A DNA stretch of 5,695 nucleotides from Clostridia bacterium (GTDB lineage: Bacteria > Bacillota > Clostridia > Oscillospirales > Acutalibacteraceae). The stretch lies in the NCBI GenBank assembly GCA_017414725.1, contig JAFQKZ010000119.1:1-5695 (forward strand), in the 5' to 3' direction. This document shows, piece by piece, positions 1 through 5,330 of this stretch. A model generated the notes under the pieces. That model was given only the letters and a program-made list of their open reading frames with translations, had not been told where the DNA came from and did no database searches. The position numbers and the translations under genes were made by a program. Within the stretch, counting starts at the first letter, position 1. Each line of letters starts with the position of its first letter.

Positions 1-915
1 GTAGTAGTTCCTATATATAAAGTCGAAAAGTATATTAGAGAGTGTTTAGATTCTATAAAAAATCAAACTCTTAAAGACATAGAAATTATATGCATAGATG
101 ATGGTACTCCTGATAAGAGCGGTCAGATTGCCGATGAATATGCACAAGAAGATTCGAGATTTATGGTAATTCATCAAGAAAATCATGGGTTACCTGCTGC
201 CAGAAACAGAGGAATAGAAAAAGCTACCGGCGAATACATCATGTTCGTAGACTCAGACGATAGTATAAATTCCGAAGCCTGCGAAATTTGCTACAATAAA
301 GCCACTGAACATAACGCCGATATTTTGCTTTTCAATACAAAAGAACAGATTATAGATCATCCGATTTTTAATAATATAAAAGCTGTCGTTTGGTCCGGAA
401 TATACAAAACTTCGTTTTTAAAAGAAAACAAAATATTATTTAACGAACGTGTTAAAGCTTACGGAGAAGACCAATCTTTTAATATGATCTGTAACGCTGT
501 AGCAAATAAAATAGTCTGTATTTCAAATAAATTATATAATTATAGAACCAATAATCTGAGTTCTCTAACACACGCACCGTTACATTATCAAGACAATCAT
601 ATAGATAATATTAAATTTGTCTACGAGTATTTTAAAGAGCATGAAATTTTCGAAAAACACGAAGATGCTGCTTCAGGATTATTAAAATTATTATGTGATA
701 TGAATTACTGGAAAAACAATCCGAATATCTCTAGAAAATTCATAAATGCTATAGGCCCGGAAATTTTGACCGATAAAAATATTTCTAAACTAGACAAATC
801 TTGTCAGAGATATATTAATAGATTTTTTGCAAGATCAAAAAGTTTAGTCTCTGAAATTTCAAATAACAACAGTCTTTTGCAAAATCAGACAACGACGCCA
901 AATCAGGTATTTTAG
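1..915 (+). CDS. Family 2 glycosyltransferase (GT-A fold), 5'-truncated by window edge
   Basis: The frame is open from base 1 to the TAG at 913-915, giving 304 visible residues. The window begins inside the first beta strand (VVVPIYKVEKYI), so probably only a few to about ten N-terminal residues are missing; the ATG at base 163 is internal and not the start. GT2 hallmarks appear in order: the VVVPIY strand (residues 1-6), the IDDGTPD nucleotide-binding segment (32-38), the NHGLPAARNRGI segment (61-72), and the DSDD form of the DXD metal/nucleotide-sugar motif (84-87). These are followed by an IYKTSFL segment and a GEDQSF segment whose acidic pair (E156, D157) probably lies in the acceptor/catalytic region. 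Such enzymes transfer sugar from a nucleotide-sugar onto cell-surface polysaccharide, teichoic acid or glycolipid acceptors at the cytoplasmic face of the membrane. Donor and acceptor cannot be told from the sequence. The last ~20 residues are low-complexity (Asn, Thr, Gln). No transmembrane segment is evident. Other members of its cluster would lie upstream of the window. Confidence 0.93.
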   Translation, partial: VVVPIYKVEKYIRECLDSIKNQTLKDIEIICIDDGTPDKSGQIADEYAQEDSRFMVIHQENHGLPAARNRGIEKATGEYIMFVDSDDSINSEACEICYNKATEHNADILLFNTKEQIIDHPIFNNIKAVVWSGIYKTSFLKENKILFNERVKAYGEDQSFNMICNAVANKIVCISNKLYNYRTNNLSSLTHAPLHYQDNHIDNIKFVYEYFKEHEIFEKHEDAASGLLKLLCDMNYWKNNPNISRKFINAIGPEILTDKNISKLDKSCQRYINRFFARSKSLVSEISNNNSLLQNQTTTPNQVF

Positions 916-1085
916 ACTCCTTAACGCTTGGCTCTTAGATTCGATTTTATATTGGCTATTTTGTTCAATTTTAAGCTCTTTTCTAAATCACAATTTAGTT
1001 GTCAATTGCTTTATGACACGGCCAATAAGAAGCGTTTTATATTTAAGCTTGGGCTTACAAAATTATAAATCACACACAAAAACTA

Positions 1086-1113
1086 TTCACAAACACTAAA
1101 AATATAATATAAT
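1086..1113 (+). promoter_or_regulatory. Sigma-A-like promoter for the sensor phosphatase gene
   Basis: TTCACA (1086-1091, five of six matches to the -35 consensus) is separated by 16 bases from a perfect TATAAT (1108-1113). A start near base 1120 would leave a leader of about 30 bases before the ATG at 1150. A second TATAAT at 1103-1108 overlaps but is too close to this -35 element. The surrounding sequence is very AT-rich, so a chance -10 match is possible. Confidence 0.6.
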
Positions 1114-1124
1114 CAATATATTAT
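1104..1124. repeat. AT-only inverted repeat over the -10 and start region
   Basis: ATAATATA (1104-1111) and TATATTAT (1117-1124) are perfect 8-base inverted arms around a 5-base centre, overlapping the -10 box and the predicted start. It could be an operator, but arms made only of A and T arise easily by chance in DNA of this composition. Confidence 0.3.
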
Positions 1125-1135
1125 TTGTGTAATAT

Positions 1136-1142
1136 GGAAGTG
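1136..1142 (+). promoter_or_regulatory. Ribosome binding site fixing the phosphatase start
   Basis: GGAAGTG, continuing as GGAAGTGAT, matches the extended anti-16S complement GGAGGTGAT at eight of nine positions. The GGAAG core lies 9 bases ahead of the ATG at 1150. An in-frame TGA at 1141-1143 rules out any start further upstream. Confidence 0.75.
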
Positions 1143-1149
1143 ATGTGTA

Positions 1150-3387
1150 ATGTTGCGAAAATTAAAGCTCGAAAAAAAAATACTGATAATTATTACCAGC
1201 TTATTATTTATTGTACAGCTAATATCAGGAATATTAATTTATACAAGTATAAACAAAACTTCGAAATATTCTTCACAAGAAGCTAAAAATTTAACTAAAT
1301 ATATATCCGGTGTCGGAGAAAGCTCTTTAAAATCTCAAAATAATAATTATCTTGAGACTATCTCAAAGACTTCTGCAGAAATGTGTGATTCGTTTTTTGA
1401 TACAATAGAAAATCATATTAATAATTTTTGTAGTGGTACAGAAAAAATTTATCAAAATTCTGAAGTTTTACCAAAAGAATTATTATTTCTGCCCGATATG
1501 ATGGAGCCTGATAGCGCCGGCGCAAAAGCTTATGCTGTCGATAAAATTTCTGACAATCATGAAAATATTTTAGTGTATAATATTCCCGAATATAATAAAA
1601 TTAATAATAATTTATATGTTACAAATATTAATTCGTGGAACGAATTATCGCAAGAACAGAGATCAGAAATTACACAAAATAATATAGTTGTATCTGAAAA
1701 TTATATTCCGGAAGATATTAAACAGGAATTATTATTGTTAAATAATTTAAAATATATTACAGTACCTATTTTTAATAATAGTAAAAATATTACTTCTATA
1801 TATTTGGGCACGAAATCAGGTATTTTATATAAATATTCAGGAGAAAACTCTCGTGAAAAATATGATCCCAGGTTAAGACCATGGTATATTTCGGCTGTTG
1901 AGAATACAAACAATAGCAATGATAGCATAGTGTGGCAAAGTGCATATATTTCTAAAACTACGGGTAAACTTTGCGTTACTTGCTCGAGAGCATTTAAGAA
2001 TTCTTCCGGAGAAGTTCTCGGTGTAGTTGCAATAGACATGAATTTAGATAATATCAGTAATTATATTAAAAATTTAAAAATCAGTAATAATAACTATAAT
2101 TTTATATTAGATAGTAATAAAAATATAATAATAAACTCGGATTTCGATATCTCGCAAGAAATTATAAATAATAATATTACGCAAAACACAGGTAGCTTTA
2201 ATATAAACATAAACAATAAAAAATATTATTTGTCTTATAATTTATTAAAATCTACAAATTGGATTTTTGTGACAGTAGTGCCTGAAGAATATATTACTGA
2301 ACCGGTTTCGAACATGAATAGTCTAGTTACGGACTTTAGCCAAGAAACTATAAATTCTCTAAATCAAAATTTTAATAAAATTATATTAAATCATGTAATT
2401 ATATTTGTAATATTTATGGTAGTTATATATATAATTTCGGTTAAATTAGCGAAAAGTATCAGCAGACCTATCATAAATTTAAGTAAAAAAAGCAAAGAAA
2501 TAGGTAACGGGAACTTGTCCTTAAGAATTCCTATTGAAACTGAAGATGAAATTGGTGAACTCGCACAGTCTTTTAATACTATGACTGAAAATTTAGATGT
2601 ATATATAAAAAATTTAGCTAAAACTACAGCCGAAAAAGAAAAAATCCATAGTGAGCTCAAAATAGCAAAACAAATCCAAAATAGTATGTTACCGTGTATT
2701 TTTCCGGCGTTCCCGGAGCATGAAAATATAGATATTTATGCTATTATGGACCCTGCCAGAGAAGTAGGCGGAGATTTTTATGATTTTTTCTTTATAGACA
2801 GCGAAAAATTAGTTCTAGTCGTCGCAGACGTTTCAGATAAAGGAGTTTCGGCTGCGTTGTTCATGGTTGTCGCAAAAATTCTAATCAAAAACGAACTACA
2901 AAATAATAATTCTCTTGAAGAAACCCTCAGGAAAGTAAACGAAAAATTATGTGAAAACAACACAGCGGGTATGTTTGTGACTTGTTTTATAAGTATTATT
3001 AATATTAATACCGGGAAATTTGTGTATTCTAACGCCGGGCATAATCCCCCTATTATTTACAGAAAAAGCGAAAACACCTGCGTCAATATCAAAGACCACA
3101 AAGGCTTTGTTTTAGGCGCTATGAATAATATTAAATACAAAACGACCGAAGATGTTTTAAACCCGGAAGATATATTGATTTTTTATACAGACGGCGTCAC
3201 AGAAGCTATTAACACAAAACACGAATTGTTTTCTGAACAAAAATTAAAAGAAATCATTATTAATTCTAACAAAAACTCAGACATGAAGAGTTTGGTAACT
3301 GATATTAGATCTGCCATAGATGTTTTTTCAGATGGCGAAGAACGTGCTGATGACATAACCATTCTGTGTTTTAAAATTAATAAATAA
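1150..3387 (+). CDS. Membrane sensor PP2C phosphatase (dCache-HAMP-SpoIIE/RsbU type)
   Basis: This 745-residue serine/threonine phosphatase is a fusion of sensor and effector. TM1 (about residues 11-33) and TM2 (about 411-431) bracket a ~375-residue extracytoplasmic region with dCache features: YDPRLRPWY at 238-246, the TGKLCVT strand near 271-277, and GVVAIDMNLD at 291-300. A HAMP domain follows (about 432-484, with DEIGELAQSFNTM at 466-478), then a helical linker with the KIAKQIQNSMLP signature (504-515) that commonly precedes SpoIIE-type PP2C domains. The catalytic domain runs to the end and keeps GGDFYD (540-545), ADVSDKG (559-565), AGHNPP (629-634), YTDGVTEA (679-686) and ADDIT (733-737), so the aspartates expected to bind Mn/Mg (D542, D681, D734/735) are present. 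Relatives dephosphorylate STAS-domain anti-anti-sigma factors, freeing a sigma factor or another partner. I infer that ligand binding outside the cell controls this output through the HAMP domain. No STAS or anti-sigma kinase gene lies in the window. The sensor part is much more AT-rich and Asn-rich than the catalytic part. Confidence 0.92.
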   Translation: MLRKLKLEKKILIIITSLLFIVQLISGILIYTSINKTSKYSSQEAKNLTKYISGVGESSLKSQNNNYLETISKTSAEMCDSFFDTIENHINNFCSGTEKIYQNSEVLPKELLFLPDMMEPDSAGAKAYAVDKISDNHENILVYNIPEYNKINNNLYVTNINSWNELSQEQRSEITQNNIVVSENYIPEDIKQELLLLNNLKYITVPIFNNSKNITSIYLGTKSGILYKYSGENSREKYDPRLRPWYISAVENTNNSNDSIVWQSAYISKTTGKLCVTCSRAFKNSSGEVLGVVAIDMNLDNISNYIKNLKISNNNYNFILDSNKNIIINSDFDISQEIINNNITQNTGSFNININNKKYYLSYNLLKSTNWIFVTVVPEEYITEPVSNMNSLVTDFSQETINSLNQNFNKIILNHVIIFVIFMVVIYIISVKLAKSISRPIINLSKKSKEIGNGNLSLRIPIETEDEIGELAQSFNTMTENLDVYIKNLAKTTAEKEKIHSELKIAKQIQNSMLPCIFPAFPEHENIDIYAIMDPAREVGGDFYDFFFIDSEKLVLVVADVSDKGVSAALFMVVAKILIKNELQNNNSLEETLRKVNEKLCENNTAGMFVTCFISIININTGKFVYSNAGHNPPIIYRKSENTCVNIKDHKGFVLGAMNNIKYKTTEDVLNPEDILIFYTDGVTEAINTKHELFSEQKLKEIIINSNKNSDMKSLVTDIRSAIDVFSDGEERADDITILCFKINK

Positions 3388-3404
3388 TTTTTTAAAATTT
3401 ATAC

Positions 3405-3433
3405 TTGACAGAAACTAAAGATTAATTTATAAT
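3405..3433 (+). promoter_or_regulatory. Perfect-consensus sigma-A promoter for the secreted protein gene
   Basis: TTGACA (3405-3410) and TATAAT (3428-3433) are both exact matches and are separated by the optimal 17 bases. The upstream 20 bases are almost all A and T, like an UP element. Transcription should start near 3440, leaving a leader of about 48 bases. The promoter begins only 17 bases after the phosphatase stop codon, so the secreted protein gene is probably transcribed on its own, with or without readthrough. Confidence 0.85.
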
Positions 3434-3437
3434 AAAA

Positions 3438-3455
3438 ATATAGTTCGAACTTTAT
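3438..3455. promoter_or_regulatory. Palindrome at the transcription start, possible operator
   Basis: AGTTCGAACT (3442-3451) is a perfect 10-base palindrome. After one mismatched pair it extends by three more matched pairs, giving ATATAGTTCGAACTTTAT. It begins at the predicted +1 of the consensus promoter, a usual place for repressor binding. I do not recognise it as the site of a known regulator, and it lacks the layout of the Gram-positive LexA box. It could also have no regulatory role. Confidence 0.4.
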
Positions 3456-3475
3456 AAAAATATTTATTAATTTTT

Positions 3476-3480
3476 AGGAG
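3476..3480 (+). promoter_or_regulatory. Ribosome binding site of the secreted protein gene
   Basis: AGGAG lies 8 bases ahead of the ATG at 3489, and the codons that follow encode a signal peptide. Both support this start. Confidence 0.85.
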
Positions 3481-3488
3481 AAAAACTT

Positions 3489-5036
3489 ATGGCAAATAAA
3501 AAATTCAAAAGATTTATTACGGGAATATTATTGAGCTGTAATATAGCGAGTTTTTCTTTTTGCTCGGCGAATTATGACGTGCTGACCGAAGCCATTGCTA
3601 ATCAATCAGGAAGCGAAAAATTGAAAGCGTTGTATAATATCGGAGCAAAAAAGATGCAGGGACCTTATGCTATTGAGAGCGAACTACTAAGAATCGAACA
3701 CCAATCTGAACTCAATAAAATAGACGAACAAATCAAAATATACCAAGAATTACAGGAATATTATCAAAATTTATTTGAAAATTGTTGTGATCCCAAAAAA
3801 TTAAAAAAATTACGAGAAGAATTGGTAAATTATTTGAAACAAGACAAACTTGTTTTAGATTGTTATACCACCAGAGCCAGGTTAAATATTTGTTCGGACA
3901 ACATACAGGATATCAACCTTCTAGATACATTTGCCAAGGTGCGAATGATGAAACTTTTACTAAAAGATCCTAGGTATCATTTTGTGTATATTGTAAATTT
4001 TTTGAAATTTTCAGATTTTACACCAGTTGGTTTTGCAAATCAGCTTGGAGCCTATTTACCCGAATCAGTCTGTGAACTCGACATGCAAAACCTATACAAT
4101 TTCAAACGAAAGTTGACTAACCAATCTGACGGGGAAATAGCGGAAGAACAAATAAACAAAGGCTTATACGTACTAAAGGTAGAATGGGAGGAACAAAAAA
4201 TCCCCTTAAAGAAACTAAACAGTACGCAACAGACTAAACTAAAAACCACAATACTGCCTGCTAAAATAGACGCAACGTTCTTTAGTATGAAAAATATCCC
4301 TAAGACACAAACTTGGGAAAATGCTTCTTCTAAATCACTTCAGCAAGTCTCGAATGAAATACAAAACCATCTAAAAAAGGCTCAGGAATGCCACAACAAA
4401 TTAAGACAAAAACTCCTTACCCTGCAAAAAATCCAGCCACTACTCAAAGCTAAGAAACAAATAGAAAGTCAACCTGACGACATAAAGTGCTTGGGTTGCA
4501 GAAAATGCGAGTCAACACTAACAAAAACCAAAACAGTCAAGACCTATACAACATTTACTAAACTTCGAGACTTTACAGACGGAGGGAACATAACCCGATG
4601 TATCGGTGCAATGACCATCGACTTAAAAAACGACTTGCCCAAAATTAAAGTACTCGAAGAAAATGAGCATCTTAGTGCCCATTTTGAACAGAAAAAGTTT
4701 ATAGAAAGTAATTGCAAAAAAAAATATTACGGAAAGTTTAATGTAGAGAATTCGATCTTTTTTTCAAAAAATGACCCCATGAATGTCGGTGACCTCCTTG
4801 ATTTGCCTTTGAATGGGAACAAAACCGTGATAATCTCAGCTTACAAGACTGAGCACCAGGATAAGGGTAATAGAAATAATTATGTTTTTTATATTTATGA
4901 TTATGACAAATATGGATTTGTTAAAACCGGAGAAGTATATGACAAAGACGCCAAAAAGTGGTACCCGGCGTACGCAATTATGTTTGTCACAAATGAAAAA
5001 AATGAATTGATAACTGTTTATCCGTTATATATGTGA
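3489..5036 (+). CDS. Secreted protein of unknown function with CxxCxxC motif
   Basis: I do not recognise the family of this 515-residue protein. Residues 1-28 look like a Sec signal peptide: a basic start (MANKKFKRF), a hydrophobic core to about residue 24, and a plausible signal peptidase I site after CSA (25-27). There is no good lipobox, so secretion or loose wall association is more likely than lipid anchoring. Residues about 60-120 and 282-328 are charged, helix-forming and coiled-coil-like. Between them lies a mixed segment. The CLGCRKC motif (C334, C337, C340) could bind metal or a cluster, or form disulfides. The C-terminal ~90 residues look beta-rich and aromatic (for example YVFYIYDYDKYGF, 465-477) and end at PLYM. 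I count 11 cysteines after the predicted cleavage site, a high number for an exported Firmicutes protein. No second transmembrane helix, LPXTG sorting signal or catalytic motif is visible. The gene has its own strong promoter and is closed by a terminator at 5171-5220, so it is probably monocistronic. That it is a real gene is well supported; its function is unknown. Confidence 0.85.
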   Translation: MANKKFKRFITGILLSCNIASFSFCSANYDVLTEAIANQSGSEKLKALYNIGAKKMQGPYAIESELLRIEHQSELNKIDEQIKIYQELQEYYQNLFENCCDPKKLKKLREELVNYLKQDKLVLDCYTTRARLNICSDNIQDINLLDTFAKVRMMKLLLKDPRYHFVYIVNFLKFSDFTPVGFANQLGAYLPESVCELDMQNLYNFKRKLTNQSDGEIAEEQINKGLYVLKVEWEEQKIPLKKLNSTQQTKLKTTILPAKIDATFFSMKNIPKTQTWENASSKSLQQVSNEIQNHLKKAQECHNKLRQKLLTLQKIQPLLKAKKQIESQPDDIKCLGCRKCESTLTKTKTVKTYTTFTKLRDFTDGGNITRCIGAMTIDLKNDLPKIKVLEENEHLSAHFEQKKFIESNCKKKYYGKFNVENSIFFSKNDPMNVGDLLDLPLNGNKTVIISAYKTEHQDKGNRNNYVFYIYDYDKYGFVKTGEVYDKDAKKWYPAYAIMFVTNEKNELITVYPLYM

Positions 5037-5103
5037 TTTTTGAAAATTTAAATAATATTCTCTAAATCTTGTTTGTGTTTTTGGATCTAAGGCAAAGATA
5101 AGA

Positions 5104-5131
5104 ATGAAAAATAGGCTCAATCAACTATAAT
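5104..5131 (+). promoter_or_regulatory. Possible promoter inside the 3' spacer
   Basis: ATGAAA (5104-5109, four of six -35 matches) precedes a perfect TATAAT (5126-5131) by 16 bases. A start near 5138 would give an RNA of about 80 bases ending at the terminator. The -35 is poor and the -10 could be chance in AT-rich DNA. Confidence 0.25.
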
Positions 5132-5162
5132 AGCGATAAACTAGCACGGCGTTATATTGATT
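5119..5162. repeat. Imperfect inverted repeat upstream of the terminator
   Basis: AATCAA (5119-5124) and TATAA (5126-5130) pair with TTATA (5152-5156) and TTGATT (5157-5162), leaving one bulged C at 5125 and a 21-base loop. It may fold in the 3' untranslated RNA of the secreted protein gene, or it may be chance. Confidence 0.35.
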
Positions 5163-5170
5163 TTGATAGT

Positions 5171-5220
5171 CTTGAAAGAGAGAAATTTCTACATTTTTCT
5201 CTCTTTAAGTTTTGTTTTTT
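5171..5220 (+). terminator. Intrinsic terminator after the secreted protein gene
   Basis: Arm CTTGAAAGAGAGAAA (5171-5185) pairs with TTTCTCTCTTTAAG (5196-5209), giving 14 pairs with one bulged G and a 10-base loop. The tract TTTTGTTTTTT (5210-5220) follows directly. It lies 135 bases after the stop codon at 5036, so the secreted protein mRNA would have a long 3' untranslated region. Confidence 0.82.
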
Positions 5221-5317
5221 ACATATTTTTTCATTGTCTTATATACATGGCATTGCCTTAAATACATCTCTAATAAATATTTCTCTTGTGTTCGCATATT
5301 ATTTAATATAACAACAT

Positions 5318-5323
5318 AGGAGG
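5318..5323 (+). promoter_or_regulatory. Strong ribosome binding site that decides a TTG start
   Basis: AGGAGG is a full match and sits 7 bases ahead of the TTG at 5331. No in-frame ATG or GTG lies between the upstream in-frame TAA (5304-5306) and this site, and no Met occurs in the visible reading frame, so TTG is the only reasonable start. Confidence 0.85.
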
Positions 5324-5330
5324 AGTATTT

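Larger units (their letters stand above)
916..1149. other. Intergenic spacer between glycosyltransferase and sensor phosphatase
   Basis: This 234-base spacer has no supported gene. It holds a sigma-A-like promoter and the ribosome binding site of the next gene at its right end. No strong intrinsic terminator follows the glycosyltransferase. The best hairpin is a weak six-pair stem (CTAAAT 983-988 with ATTTAG 993-998) with no good T-run, so readthrough into the phosphatase gene cannot be excluded. A forward frame stays open from 848 to 1096 but has no start signal and uses rare arginine codons, so it is not called as a gene. Confidence 0.6.
5037..5330. other. Intergenic spacer between the secreted protein and SleC-like genes
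   Basis: This 294-base spacer holds no convincing open reading frame. It contains an imperfect inverted repeat, a possible promoter at 5104-5131, a clear terminator at 5171-5220, and the ribosome binding site of the next gene. I found no convincing vegetative promoter between the terminator and the TTG start at 5331. Confidence 0.6.

Noticed and set aside
163..165. ATG as the glycosyltransferase start
   Set aside because: The frame is open to base 1 and encodes the essential first strand and IDDG segment of the GT2 fold before this codon, so it is an internal methionine.
1701..2960. Reverse-strand open frames inside the phosphatase gene (1701-2039, 2391-2660, 2778-2963)
   Set aside because: They lie opposite well-supported domains of the + strand gene, lack domain features and are explained as shadows.
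3383..3405. AT-only hairpin after the phosphatase stop (ATAAATAATTTTTTAAAATTTAT region) as a terminator
   Set aside because: The stem has no GC pairs and contains a bulge; such stems are too weak, and the stretch reads better as the AT-rich upstream part of the next promoter.
3442..3451. LexA/SOS box at the palindrome
   Set aside because: The Gram-positive LexA box has GAAC and GTTC half-sites separated by four bases in that order; here the order is GTTC then GAAC with overlap.
3510..3566. Lipoprotein signal at C17 or C25 of the secreted protein
   Set aside because: The residues before each cysteine do not fit the usual lipobox: leucine at -3 and a small residue at -1 are not both present.
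4052..4249. Reverse-strand 65-codon frame opposite the secreted protein gene
   Set aside because: No recognisable product, and it lies fully inside a gene with promoter, ribosome site and signal peptide on the other strand.
5104..5130. Eight-codon peptide starting at ATG 5104
   Set aside because: It is very short, has no good ribosome binding site and overlaps repeat and promoter-like sequence.
5195..5330. Sigma-A promoter candidates (TTGTCT at 5234, TTGCCT at 5253)
   Set aside because: Neither is followed at 16-18 bases by an acceptable -10 element.
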